This document shows positions 1-11,804 of a stretch of 24,254 bases of DNA, one piece after another. The notes below the pieces were generated by a model. The model had not been told where the DNA came from, did no database searches, and was given only the letters and a program-made list of their open reading frames with translations. The position numbers and the translations under genes were made by a program. The stretch spans positions 137,876 through 162,129 of the forward strand of contig VHZZ01000556.1 in assembly GCA_009801015.1 (NCBI GenBank), written 5' to 3'. Each line of letters begins with the position of its first letter. Position 1 is the stretch's first letter. This stretch comes from Silene noctiflora (taxonomy: Eukaryota > Streptophyta > Magnoliopsida > Caryophyllales > Caryophyllaceae).

Positions 1-430
1 GTGGTGGCGCGTTCTGCCACCACCGGCCACTACTACTGCATCCAGGTGGTTGAAACCACCCTAGCAGCCACCACCCAACAACCCAGGTCCAACGGATATA
101 AGCCCAAGGGTCGAACTCAACTAAACGAATCTCCCCCTTCAACCCGTGTCCCTATATTCACACCCAAACCACCACCACTACGGTGGTTGACACCGGTCAG
201 GGGTTGGTCAGGGTGGTCGAGGGTGGTCCCTACATGGTCTAGGGTCTGGATGAGGTCGGTCGAAACAGACTAGGTCTAGGTTTGGGTCAAGTCTAGAGTG
301 GGTGGTAACGATGAAAGCTATAAATCGTACCTTAGCAATTTCCGTCTCCAAAACCTAGCTTTTGCTCTCTACTTTCTCTCTTAAATTTTCAGATAATTTT
401 GGTGAAAATAAATGGTAGATGGCCGGGTAG
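1..430. repeat. ACC/GGTGG-rich low-complexity stretch, no convincing gene
   Basis: The first ~290 bases are dense in ACCACC and GGTGGT runs on both strands. This leaves a 90-codon open frame at 1-273 on the + strand, but its composition is that of the simple repeat and it has no recognisable domain. A TATA-like GCTATAAATC lies at about 309-318 and is followed by pyrimidine-rich sequence, which could be a promoter or leader of an undetected gene. I do not call a protein here. Confidence 0.45.
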
Positions 431-582
431 GTGGTAGGCTTAAGAAGCCTTCAAAATGATTCAAAGAGGTTCATTGAATTCGTTGATTACAATGTTGGAG
501 CCAGTGTCCTCCACAGTTAGTGTGATAACGTGTATAAATCTCTTATAGGTTCACAGGGTATACTTTGTATTTAATCAGNGTT

Positions 583-600
583 TGTTGTATGCATACAACA
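583..600. repeat. 18-bp perfect palindrome next to an ambiguous base
   Basis: TGTTGTATGCATACAACA reads the same on both strands. Position 579, four bases before it, is the only N I noticed in the window, so the assembly may be uncertain here. It could be a cruciform-prone site or the end of a decayed element; nothing nearby decides. Confidence 0.6.
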
Positions 601-673
601 GTCTCATTTGAGTTTCTCGACCATGGGACTCTCCGACATTCAACATTTTATATATGTGTTATATGATTTTCAG

Positions 674-891
674 GATTAATTCCAGTCGCAGTCGATGAAT
701 GAAACAGTTAGAATGGTGAGAGCAAAACTGGACAAGGTGAGTTCATTTAGTAAACCGGATTTTGTCAATTCCAAATTATTTTGCTATTTACACGCTTGCT
801 TTCCTTTCTTCAGATAGAATCGAACTCTTCCAATGTACAATCTGACCCTGCTTCCATAAAGACGCGAGTTGACAACAGGCGAAGAATATGA
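674..891 (+). other. Short spliced open frame, unrecognised (possible gene fragment)
   Basis: A pyrimidine-rich acceptor ends at 673 (TTTTCAG). An ATG at 695 opens 14 codons to 736, followed by a 77-bp intron (737-813, GTGAGT...TTTCTTCAG) and 25 more codons to a TGA at 889-891. The join is phase 0 and gives 39 residues that are charged and helix-prone, starting MNETVRMVRAKLDK and ending DNRRRI. The in-frame bases upstream contain a stop (TAA at 677-679) unless a later acceptor such as TTCCAG (680-685) is used. I do not recognise the family. The good splice signals suggest a 3' remnant of a gene or a real micro-gene; chance is also possible for so short a frame. Confidence 0.25.
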
Positions 892-1164
892 CGCTCTATT
901 TTGGATAGAGATTATTGTATAGTATTGTGATCAAATAACCTGGTATTATAGTTAAGCTTCTTTGTTTAGGATATATTTTTGAAAAAGAGAGATAAAAGTG
1001 TCGAAATTAGAGACATGTTTGTGAAAAACCTTGTTGAATACCCTATTGATTTGTAGCAAACCAGCCATTGATTATTGTATATATTAATAATTTGATCATC
1101 GAATTTGAGTTGATCTAGATAAAGGTTTTTTTTGGTGAACATTTAATTAAATTTTATGGTTCAG

Positions 1165-1323
1165 GTGTTTTGTTCATATTACTATGTGGTTCTCATGGAT
1201 TCCGTAGACAAGACTAATCGATATGGTCTTTCGCTGGCGGAGATGGTTAAAGTATCTCTAGTTAGGAAAAAACTTTTTACATATCGGCAAAATGCCATTG
1301 TTACGGATTGTGAGAAAGGGTAG
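1165..1323 (+). other. Short open frame after an acceptor-like site, unrecognised
   Basis: After GGTTCAG (acceptor-like, ending near 1164) a frame stays open to TAG at 1321-1323. It contains an ATG at 1195 giving 42 residues (MDSVDKTNRYGLSLAEMVKV at its start). No matching upstream exon was found and no domain was recognised. It may be an exon or relic of the same broken gene as the frame at 674-891, or chance. Confidence 0.15.
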
Positions 1324-1500
1324 ATGAAGGCATTCCTTGGTGTTCCCAAATTCTTACCATTTGCTATGTGTATATAGATTATACATATCGGCGATTCTTT
1401 ATTTCAATTTGAAAAATACATACAGTACTATTTCCTTTAAAATTTTAAATTCCAAGGAAATTATAAGCGTGGCCGTATGTCATTAAACATCGTGTGCTTG

Positions 1501-1575
1501 TTAGCAAACAATTAAGATGCTTTAGCTACATGAAAGAATTTGTATTAATTAATAATATAATTAGCAAACAATTAA
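1501..1575 (+). promoter_or_regulatory. Duplicated CAA-containing 15-mer upstream of the tRNA
   Basis: TTAGCAAACAATTAA occurs at 1501-1515 and again, identical, at 1561-1575, exactly 60 bp apart, with AT-rich DNA (TTAATTAATAATATAA) between. The second copy ends 4 bp before the tRNA gene. Plant tRNA genes commonly carry CAA motifs (transcription start region) and A/T-rich TATA-like DNA just upstream, so this is the likely 5' control region of the tRNA gene. The duplication itself is unexplained. Confidence 0.5.
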
Positions 1576-1579
1576 ACAA

Positions 1580-1652
1580 GTCTGGGTGGTGTAGTCGGTT
1601 ATCACGCTAGTCTCACACACTAGAGGTCCCCGGTTCGAACCCGGGCTCAGAC
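1580..1652 (+). tRNA. tRNA-Val(CAC): tRNA-Val (anticodon CAC)
   Basis: The 73-nt sequence folds as a full cloverleaf. The acceptor stem GTCTGGG pairs with CTCAGAC (one G-T), the D stem is GTGT/TCAC, and the anticodon stem CTAGT/ACTAG encloses the loop CTCACAC with anticodon CAC. The T arm is CCCGG-TTCGAAC-CCGGG. There is no intron and no encoded CCA, as expected for a nuclear gene. The A and B box consensus regions are present inside the gene. It decodes GTG valine codons in the cytosol. It lies convergent to RGL-A, 192 bp beyond that gene's stop codon. Confidence 0.95.
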
Positions 1653-1653
1653 A

Positions 1654-1664
1654 TTTTTTTTTTA
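1654..1664 (+). terminator. RNA polymerase III T-run terminator
   Basis: An uninterrupted run of 11 T begins two bases after the mature tRNA end, the standard signal for Pol III termination. Confidence 0.85.
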
Positions 1665-1844
1665 CTAATTTTTGGACCAGTAAATAAAAATGTACCCCGT
1701 AACTAATAAACATGGACCAAGAATACAGTATATGTTTTAGCTTTGACTTCATGTAATTCGTTCATCGGTTTTCTAACGTGTGTTCTTATAACACAAGGCG
1801 TTTTTGAATAGCCGGTTTGACAATATATTTTACAAATTACAAAA

Positions 1845-4800
1845 TCATTTGGGTGGTGCTGATGGAGCTTCAAGTCTAATATAATCATACATAAGTCCTT
1901 GAAAAGGGCTAACTCCTTTAGTTTGAGTAAGAAACATTGTGTTGTTACCCTTTCTTAGACTACTTCCTTTAACATCTATGTTGAATAGCCAATATAATCC
2001 ATGAATTCCATGTCTTGCTATTGAATTATCATTTCCTATTCTTCCTGATGTAAATATTGCTGGACTTGGCTTCGGCTCGTTGAATCGTACCTATTCCATC
2101 ACACAAAAATCATTTCTAATTTGTGTAATAATCGATTTAAGAAACAAAACGATAAACTGCAATTAAAAGAAAACCTTAGAGTTGTACCTCTAAATCTGAA
2201 TTAGTAGCAGATGCAAGTGCTAGTCTTAATTTATAGACTCCATCTGTTACCACATCGTTCATATTAAACTTAACTTGCCATGTAGTTCCATTATATCTTG
2301 CACCAATTTTCCTGTAATTTTTGATAATTAAATTAAACGTAAATTTCTTATAAAACGGTTTTACATAAAACTTACTTTAAATTAAAGCGCGAAAACAAAA
2401 CTAACCTAGTAACTTGAGCATAGAACCAATCTTTCTTATAATCGCTTGTGTTAACATCATAAACCAAATCATCCTTTGGATATAATTCTGCATATCTTTC
2501 CCACAATCCATATTGTCTGAATCTGTAGACGACCCGAATCCGTTTAACTAAGATAAGAATTCGGTTCAAGAAATCCCCTATCTACTAAAAGAATGGGTGA
2601 ATTCACAAATTTTCCCTTCAAAAAACATCCTTTTAAATAAGAAAACTATTGTTAATTTAATTGTATTAACTAAATAAGGAAATTGATAATTATAATGTAT
2701 TTCATTATATAATTCTTTTCATTAAAATTAATCTTTTCATTAAACACTAAACTATAATATTTTGATTAATATATAAATAATATAAAACTATAGAGTATTA
2801 AATATTGTATTGATTCTATTATTTGAGAATGACTTGATTCATATTATCTATAAACAAAACTATAAATCGTTTTGATTACTTTCATAACAAAAAGAATTGA
2901 GATAATTTATAAATTGGAATCATTAGCTATGGTATAAATTTTTTTTTATTTAAAAAAATACATTTTAGAAAATTACTCAATTTTCTTGGATTAATTTTAA
3001 GTTTTAATTTTTTTTGTTCGAAACAAAATACAATAACGAAAAAAATAAATAATTAATGAGATACCACTATTATTTTGAAAAATGTAGCATGATTAAGGAA
3101 TAAAAAAATAAAAACTGTATAAATACCTTGCATTCATTGCACGAGATTTAAACTAGTGTTTTACACAAAAAATAATAATTTTTTCGGTTATGATCCCAAC
3201 AAATAAGTAATGTAAAGAGTATTATAAGCCGAACTGAATTGAATTTAATTACTTAAAGTCAAGTTACCTGTCGGGATGATCGACATATAACTTATTGACA
3301 TATTTCGGATCAGGATCAGGGACGAAAAATTCCCTTGCAAGACGATCTGGAACACCTATTTCCCATAGGGTTGGTCCATCCCTTATTGGCTCGAACACAA
3401 GATCTCCCAAATCAACATTGCGACCTATTTAGCACGAATAATAATAATGTTTTAACGTTAGCAGACGAACTAAATGAAAAAGTAAATCTATTAAGATAAT
3501 AAAAGTTCGAATAGACTTATTACCTACGGTAATTTTTATGGATTCTTTATGTTTAAAATCTCCGACATACCCATTAACCCAACCATGGAGATCATATTCG
3601 CCAACCCGTACAAAAGTAATGTTGAAGTATCCTTGTTCGTCTGTCCGTGTCCAAAATTGATACGTCTACAAGGAAAATGAGAGATCGTCACCAGGTGCTA
3701 ATAATACTAATTAAGTTTAAGTACCACCCTCTCACGTAAAGTATTTTGTCTACATTGTGTAGCGATTCAGGATTTCGGAGTATTATTTACCTTGGCATCT
3801 CTTTGCCAAGTTCCAGCTTCTCCCACCGGGCCTAGCCCGATGAATGAACCATTAGCAGGTACTTTTTCATTGGTTACGAACCTAATGGAAAAAGCAAATT
3901 CTCGTTTAAGACGGACATAGATAAGACAAAAACAGAATGCAATCACGTATAGAAGAGGAACTTACTTATCATGAACAAAAAATCTACCACTAACATTAAC
4001 ACGCTCGTTTGCTTTCGGAAAATCTTCTGAAGCCGGAAAGCTGTAAGGCCAACTTTTAACTTCAGCTAACATCTGAAAAACTCCGCATGGAAAAATGTAA
4101 GTCACGTGAGAGACGGTTTTTAAATAAGTTTATTGTGAAACTATTTTACAGTTTAAAGTAAAAATGGTGCATGAACGAAATGGGTCTACATAAATGTTAC
4201 GGAAAAATGGTTTCTCAATAACCGTCTTAGTGAGCATACCCTTTGTTTAGCATCATCCCATAGCATATGAAAATCATCTCCTTTGGTGACATTGTTCATG
4301 TACATGAAAATAGGGCCATATATATGATTCCATGGCTCTCCTTCTTGAAATCTTGGGATTAGCTCCTCTCCTGAATAATGAGCACTCACGAACATCTGCA
4401 CAATAACATACAGTAAGCAGTGGCGGAGCCAGAATTTTAACTTAGCGGGGATGAAGAATTTCAGCATTTCAGCAGGGGTGAACGATTAATAATGTCAGGT
4501 AAACTTGAAAAAGTTTGAAATTTAGAGAAGTCCAGCTTCTCTGTCAAGTAATGTATGCAATGGTTTTAATGAATGTAAGATTATCTAGCAGCGACATACA
4601 GCGAGGGTGGATGGACCGACATGGGAAGTAAGGAATTGCTTGTTAGGACCGCCAGAGCGAAACTCAAAGCTAGGAGTAATTTGCCAAAAACCCGAAGGAG
4701 GGTCTTTACAAATCCAACCGTGTACCCTTATGTCTTGACTCTCCATCGAGTATTGGTATTTGTCATCCACCTCTCCTTTCAGTTTCGGATCAATGGGATC

Positions 4801-6681
4801 AACCAAAAGTACTGCTTCAGGATATTCTAGCACCTCTCCTCGAGGTTTCATACGGTCCTCAGGTACTGGCATTTCTCTTTGTCTATTATCTGCTATCACC
4901 ATGTACTTAAACCTGCCAATAATCGACATTTCATCATCTGTACGCTCGCTTCTTTATGGTTTTGCTGTGTGATAAACAGAACTTACTGTTGTCTTTGAAG
5001 CTTGAAAGCAAGTCTTGCATTCGGCATACCAAATTGAGCCCAAGCCGCTCTTTCAAAGATACCATACGCGTATATTCCTGATACTCCTTGCAGCATCACA
5101 TACCTTTAAATTTACGCTTCTTATGTTAATATTATTGATTCGATCATGTCAACAACCGGTATTTTACACAACAAGTTGATACCTTTGATCAATTTCCATG
5201 GGGGCAGCTTTGTTAGCATCAGTTGCAGGATTATATGCCAACTTAAATGACAATTCAATTTGCTCTGGTTTCTCCATGATTACTCGAAAATCTTTTGCCA
5301 CAATCCTGTCGATCACAAACGTACATTATATGTATGCCTGATATCTACAGCATTTGAAGCAAAAAATGGTTCCTTTCGTACTCTATGCAGACGGTACCTT
5401 TGGAAATTTCCTTTGGTTCCTTTCGTACCAGGAGGAGCCCAAACAACATCCCAATACCTACAAGCGCGATTAACCAGAACCGAACATGGATTAGTACGAG
5501 TTTTAAGAAAAACATTGCAGGGAGAAATTATATGTTTTGAAGAAATAATTACCCTCTATCATCCTCAGGATTTACTGTATCAAGAATATTGTCGATTCCA
5601 TTATATTTGATTCCGGTGACATATCCTGCCGGTTTGGCTATTGTAGCCTCTAGAAACCCGTTGCTCAAAATTACCTGCAAATAGACAAACCCGTTTCTCA
5701 GTATAACCGAAATTAATATCCATTGTCGAGTAATTTAATTAGTAATCATTAATCAACTCACAGATTTATCTAGGATGGTAACTGTAACAGGTGGAAATGA
5801 GTTTTTTGGAGGTGAAGGTGGCGTCTTATCTTCAACAACGGGCGTCCCAGGGGCCGGCTTTTCTCCTTGTGCTTGTGGAGCTGGTGGTGCCTTAGCTGGA
5901 CGTGTCGACTGTGGAGGTTTACTGCCAAAAATCATCATGCGAAATTAGTACTACTAGTTTTAAACCCGTGCAAAATTACCTAACAAAATAAACAGTATAT
6001 CGTCTCAGTGTCTTACCCAGTGGTGTATAATTTGGAATCGCAAGCAGCATTAGACGAAGCAGTCGAAATATCATTACATGTAACCATAAAAGGATACGTC
6101 TGTGTCTTAAAAGGGCCATTGAAAAACTTAAGGGTTCCACTAAGGACAACCTCAAGCTTCATATCCTCCTTTTTGACAACTTTTTTCGACAATTCAACAT
6201 CGCCATGGGTAGAAACCTGTATCTTAGACACACCCTTAGACTTTTGAAGAACATTTACGATATGGGTTTCGCCAAGGTGTGCATTCACTTCCTTCCAATT
6301 CGTTTCCATCACCATATTTCCCAAGTTTACGCTAACCATAGAGTTCTTGTTTTCCGACTCAATATTGAAGACGATATCCGTAGATAACACCGTCTGTTGA
6401 TTGATGAAAATGTTAGCTACGTTAAATTTAGAGACTTGTACGGATTTAACTTGAAAATGTGGCATTTCGGCCTTCTTGAACGAAACAAATAGGACTACGG
6501 CATAGATTCCAAAGGCTAGAAACAGAGCAAGGATGATGGAAACGCATCCTATCTTTATAATATTCCCTCTGCGTTGCATTGCCTTTTTTTTAGCCAAGTC
6601 ATATTTTCCATGCGCTGGTGGCGGCCGTAGCTCTTGGGAGGCCGTATTTGGTCTAAGACGAGCCGTTTCTGCACTTTCCAT
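1845..6681 (-). CDS. RGL: LEA_2 (NHL-type) membrane protein fused to rhamnogalacturonan lyase (PL4), RGL-A
   Basis: Fifteen exons join in frame to 899 residues: 6681-6017, 5921-5762, 5674-5553, 5457-5398, 5305-5183, 5103-4987, 4912-4600, 4395-4240, 4072-3966, 3881-3791, 3665-3524, 3424-3268, 2522-2406, 2311-2188, 2090-1845. All introns are GT-AG. Residues 1-222 are an LEA_2 protein with a signal anchor at 41-68 preceded by KKK and RR. Residues 223-262 are a proline-rich linker. The lyase catalytic sandwich runs ~268-638, an FnIII-like module ~639-700, and a carbohydrate-binding-like C-terminus ~700-899. Lyases of this family cleave rhamnogalacturonan I by beta-elimination; K467 (VDDKYQY) and H526 (SAHY) are the likely catalytic pair by analogy with the fungal Lys/His, not by alignment. 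Plant family members are usually about 640-680 residues and lack the LEA_2 part. Predicted topology places the lyase outside the plasma membrane. It lacks one intron present in RGL-B. An alternative is two genes, with the lyase starting at ATG 5938. Confidence 0.85.
4418..4488. mobile_element. hAT-like terminus fragment in an RGL-A intron
   Basis: CAGTGGCGGAGCCAG at 4418-4432 matches the end sequence frequent in plant hAT (Tip100-like) elements, followed by A/T-rich DNA and GGGG blocks. No opposite end is seen, so this is a truncated remnant. It sits just upstream of exon 8 in the intron 4396-4599, apparently without spoiling splicing. Confidence 0.45.
5922..6016 (-). other. Intron 1 of RGL-A joining LEA_2 to lyase (95 bp, phase 2)
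   Basis: The donor is GG|GTAAGA and the acceptor TTTTTGGCAG|T. A TACTAAT branch-point match lies ~25-30 nt before the acceptor. Splicing makes GG+T (Gly) and keeps the frame. The LEA_2 stop TAA is formed by bases of the donor itself, and two ATG codons (5938-5933) in the lyase frame lie near the 3' end of the intron. Intron retention would therefore give a separate LEA_2 frame and, 74 bases later, a separate lyase frame. Confidence 0.75.
6017..6681 (-). other. Exon 1 of RGL-A: LEA_2/NDR1-HIN1-like domain with signal anchor
   Basis: The single exon encodes 222 codons from ATG 6679-6681. The N-terminus is cytosolic-like and basic (DLAKKKAMQRRGN), then comes one hydrophobic span (residues ~41-68), then a water-soluble region of the LEA_2 type: HFQVKSVQVSKFNV, DIVFNIESENKNS, and a C-terminal beta-rich part. 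This is the architecture of NDR1/HIN1-like proteins, which sit in the plasma membrane with the LEA_2 domain facing the apoplast. Such genes are commonly intronless, in keeping with one exon here. Read without splicing, the frame stops at TAA 6015-6013, inside the donor site of intron 1. Whether this exon is used alone, fused, or both cannot be settled from DNA. Confidence 0.8.
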
Positions 6682-7864
6682 TTACGCAAGTAGATCATAA
6701 AACAAAAAAAAAAAAAAAAATTGAATCAAGTTTTATGAACTCTACTCCCTTGTTTTTTATTTTTCGGCTTTTTTTTTTTTTTTTTTTTTTATCTTCGAAA
6801 GACGAAGGAAAAAAACAGAGGAAAATCTTAAGGTAGTTTGATGTATGTCAAATGCAAGTTATGGTAGTTTGTCTAAAATTAGGGTGATTGTAATGTAATG
6901 AAGCTTAAAAGGTGGATTTTTTTATTGAGGTGCCCAAAGTTTTAGGGAAAGTTGACAAAATTGGAAAATATTTCGACGACGAGAAAATATTAACCGAATA
7001 TACAAAATATATTCAAACAAACTCCTTTGATTTTAACCATTGGAATTTATTTGATTTGATACTATATTTACTTTATCTTTCTTATTTGTTGCATGTTCTA
7101 ACTTCTAGTGTATGGCGACGGGATGATCGAAGCTAATCTACTGAAAAAAAAAATAGGCAACGTCGAACACCCACCCGGAATTTACCCGGGTTTGTAATTT
7201 GTACACGAAGTGTCAACTATCGACACTAAATCCACGATTCAGACTATTGATTTTGTATAAGCAATTAAGCATCATGACTGATGAGGGGATACGTCGAAAA
7301 CATCTTACTCAGTACCGGACCATGTCAGAAAGTCGTGAAATCGTCATTGGCGGGGTGGTTGTCTATGAAAAATCGTTCTTTAGATAATCTACTAGCAATG
7401 AATTTTGACAGAAGTGTTTGTCGAAAATCAATCAATTAGATGATTAGCTTCCGGCAAGCAAGGCATGGAATTCCACAAACCACATTCACTGCGGCCATTA
7501 ACGATTGAAGCCAAATTGCAAACGACAGAATAACAGAAATTACCGTCATGATAAAGAAAAAGAGAGGTCGAGCGTGAAATCTTTGTTTTGAGCCAGAAAA
7601 TAGTAGTGTATATAACAACTAAACATTCTGCAATCCGCAAAGTACATGACATAATACGCAACAAATAGATACAACAAACAATATAATTTTGCAAAGCGTT
7701 CTGAGTCTCAAAAAAACAAGCTCCTAAACCCTCTCCATCTTTCCCGACCAAATGAAATCAAATCATACAGCAGTGACAAGTGACAACACACTAAAAGTTC
7801 GACCCAACTGAAAGAGAAACGAGACAATAGGCGTCTATGTAGGACTACAATCTCAAAACATAGC
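6682..7864. other. Interval between RGL-A start and ACT-A stop
   Basis: The RGL-A 5' flank carries A17 (6704-6720) and T22 (6769-6790) runs; no convincing TATA box is seen. The ACT-A 3' UTR probably occupies ~7600-7864. Between them a 74-codon frame (6912-7136, + strand) starts only at GTG and has no recognised domain. I call no gene here. Confidence 0.5.
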
Positions 7865-9269
<1,405 letters not shown>

Positions 9270-9280
9270 CTTAGTTCAAA

Positions 9281-10857
9281 CTACAAATATAAAAGCAAGC
9301 TCGTTTCAATAACCTTGAATAACTAACAGCAACGTGAACCAATTTCTGAAAAGAACCAGGTCAACACCAAATGACCAATTCATAAACGCAGTTTACCTAT
9401 CATGTTAAATAAACAACTGACAACATTAACTCGCATTACTTTCCTTCATTTTCAGATAGGAGCCAATTGCACAGAGCAGTTCTAATCACAACTTTCAACA
9501 AAAATCCAAAAATTCTGAGATTGCATCTTAAGAATCAAGATTAAGACATGTCTTCCCTTCGACTTTTCACTATAAATTGACCTCCATAGTGTTAAATACA
9601 TCATCTCTCAATTTTATTGCCCTCTTTTCCTTTTAGGTTCATTCGAAATTAATTTGTCCCCTTTCTAAATAAAAAAGGGTAAAGATCCTTATTACCTTTA
9701 GCCAAATAACACAACCAACATTCGACCCCAAAATTATATGCTTTTATTTCCTCTTAGTCAAAGGTTAACAATGTTATTTCATTACATTTTCTATAATCCC
9801 AAAGGCAACCAAAAACAGAAACATTGGACTATGCCCACAAAATTCGAAAGTGCATGAACTTTTTTCACAAACACCACTTATTTAGAAGAGCATAGCAACC
9901 TTAGCGATCAATAAAACAAACAAAGATCATGTTTTGATCTCTAGGACATATAGATCATAGTAGTCACTAGTCAGCCACTATAACATTTAAAACTGGGTAC
10001 ATATCCAAGTGTCCTATTCTCCTTGACTCAAACATCAAGACAGCCAAAGTCGGTGGTTACGATCCCGAAACTGAAGAGTGGAAGTAGCAAAGGTCATCCA
10101 TTCAAAAAAATTCAATTCATCAGCATTAAACCTCGAATCAGAAACAGCACAATCAAATGTGTAGCCAACTGATCTTTAAAACTCAATCAAAAAAGTAAGC
10201 ATTTGAGCTAAAACTCTCAAATTTTAGGCCATCACAAACCCTACAATGTAAATTAACCTGAAATACTTAGCTAATTTGACTATCTGACATGTGGCCGCTT
10301 GGATATTGTGAGTTGTGACGATCAATCACAAATACGAAGCAACTTACCACACCACATGATTCTAGAGCTCTAACTCGAACAAATCAATCAAAAACCACAA
10401 AATTAGCCCAATAACTAATTACACTCTCTCCGTCCCAATCATTTCTTTACCTTTTCATTTTCCGTGAACTGTATTTTAATTAAAGGTAAACAAATGACTC
10501 GAACAAGAGCGGTACTGAGTAAAATCTAAACAAAATTCGAAAACTCGAAAAACAACAGCAGCAAACAGCAGATCAAGCAAGTCAAATCAAAATCAAACAC
10601 AAGTCAACTACCAAAAACCGTAGATCGGACCTTATTAAACATTCAACAATCCATTAAAGCAAAGCGAAGCGTAAATCGAATAAAATGAGAGCATACAACA
10701 AAAGTCTAGATAGATCTACAAAGAACGATAACGTTACACCAGTAACCAGTGTGTCTGAATAGCTCCCGCAAATTACGAGGTACGGAAAGTCGGAAATACG
10801 CCGTCTTACCTTAATTAGTAACGCAAAAAAATAGAAAATGAGAAGAGAAATGAATAC
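9281..10857 (-). other. Leader (5' UTR) intron of ACT-A
   Basis: Plant actin genes carry an intron in the 5' UTR just before the start codon. Here an acceptor ATTTGTAG ends at 9281, 11 bases before the ATG. Two donors are possible upstream: CTTCTAG|GTATTC (intron starting 10857) or AAG|GTAAGA (starting 10809); the latter is the stronger match. The leader exon would then be ~10920-10858 or to 10810. The ~1.5 kb interior has no gene and contains one Stowaway-like MITE. Confidence 0.7.
10422..10505. mobile_element. Degenerate Stowaway-like MITE in ACT-A leader intron
   Basis: The left end CTCTCTCCGTCCCAATC resembles the CTCCCTCCGTCCC terminus of Tc1/mariner-type Stowaway elements and follows a TA-containing site. 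TCATTTCTTTACCTTT at ~10439-10454 is mirrored by AAAGGTAAACAAATGA at 10482-10497. The outer right end has decayed. Confidence 0.55.
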
Positions 10858-10949
10858 CTAGAAGAGGGAGAGAATAGAACGGAATGGGAGTTGAAAGAGA
10901 GAGTGATAATATTGTGAGAGGCGAATGGTATGTCCAAACTATGAAACCA

Positions 10950-10962
10950 AGGTTTTATTATG
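10950..10962 (-). promoter_or_regulatory. Possible ACT-A TATA-type element
   Basis: On the minus strand CATAATAAAACC lies ~30 bases upstream of a CT-rich leader (CACTCTCTCTTTC) that leads to the leader-intron donor. Spacing suits a core promoter with start near 10920; the match to TATA consensus is imperfect. Confidence 0.35.
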
Positions 10963-11084
10963 TGGACGACTTAAATGGGTGTTGCCAAATGAAACGTAAA
11001 TTTCCTTTAAATGCGGTTCTAATTCATTTTCAAATATTTGAATCTTTTTGAAAAAAATTAAAAATCTGGTGTGGTCACTAATAT

Positions 11085-11640
11085 ATCTGTTTTAAGACGA
11101 AAACGAGTTAAATATGATCTTATTTGTAAATATATGATAAATCTTTCACCAGATTTTATACATTATTCTTTGTCTGTTAGCAAGATATGACAAAACTGAC
11201 CCGAATTGAATATCCGGATCGGAATAAAACCAGACCTGAATTGAGGATCTAAATGTTACCTGAGACACGAAAATGGTCCGACCCGACCCTGGTCGAATTC
11301 TTGCAAATCCGAATAACTCAAACCCGATTTGATTGACCTGTTTGTCAAATCTACTCTCAGAGTCTCAGCTGTCATATTTGACCTGTTTTAAGTTTAAGTC
11401 CGTTATTACCGTCTTCTTTTAGACTTTCAACGGGTTTTCAGATATTTTGCACCCTTTTTTCAAACCGTAAGTCTCTCTTAAGACGGTATTATTTGTCTTA
11501 AAATAAAAACGGTTAAATATATTCTCATTTATATAAGACAAATCTTTTGTTAATCTCTAGACAATAGACATTGTATTTTGCCTCGATTACAATATCTAAC
11601 CTGTTTTAAATTTATTACGAATATTCCCGTCTTAAAATAG
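11085..11640. repeat. Diverged TTAAGACG/TTTTAAGACG repeat pair
   Basis: Two stretches, about 11085-11155 (TTTTAAGACGAAAACGAGTT...) and 11475-11560 (TTAAGACGGTATT...AAAACGGTTAAATAT), share the block GTTAAATAT followed by a similar TTATTTRTAWATA and AAATCTTT. They look like decayed copies of one dispersed repeat. A related inverted pair occurs in RGL-B intron 1. No coding capacity. Confidence 0.4.
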
Positions 11641-11804
11641 TATTTTTGTTTTTGAAAACAGAAAATAAAGATTTGAATTATTTTACAATCAATGATGATT
11701 GAGACAGAGTGGAGAAAGAGAGGGAGAGGGGGGCAAGAAGCAGGGCGGGCGGTGACATCATTTGAGCTGGAAGCACGTACGATTCCACGTCCTCTTTCCT
11801 TATT

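Noticed and set aside
1..273. 90-codon + strand open frame at the window edge
   Set aside because: Its composition follows the ACC/GGTGG simple repeat and no domain is visible.
5260..5610. Possibility that RGL-A is a pseudogene because no single long open frame covers exons 3-6
   Set aside because: All exons join in frame with canonical sites once small introns are removed; no stop or frameshift was found.
6704..6790. A17 and T22 runs as a poly(A) signature of a retroposed LEA_2 gene
   Set aside because: They lie 5' of the start codon, whereas a retroposition tail would lie 3' of the coding region; no target duplication was seen.
6912..7136. 74-codon + strand open frame upstream of RGL-A
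   Set aside because: It begins only with GTG, has no domain or splice context, and lies in AT-rich intergenic DNA.
7278..7320. CTGATGA...CGAAAAC...ATGTC resembling a hammerhead ribozyme core
   Set aside because: A short stem III (CAT/ATG) can form, but the GAAA box has an extra A, stem II pairs poorly (GGGG against CGTC), and no stem I pairs around the would-be cleavage site.
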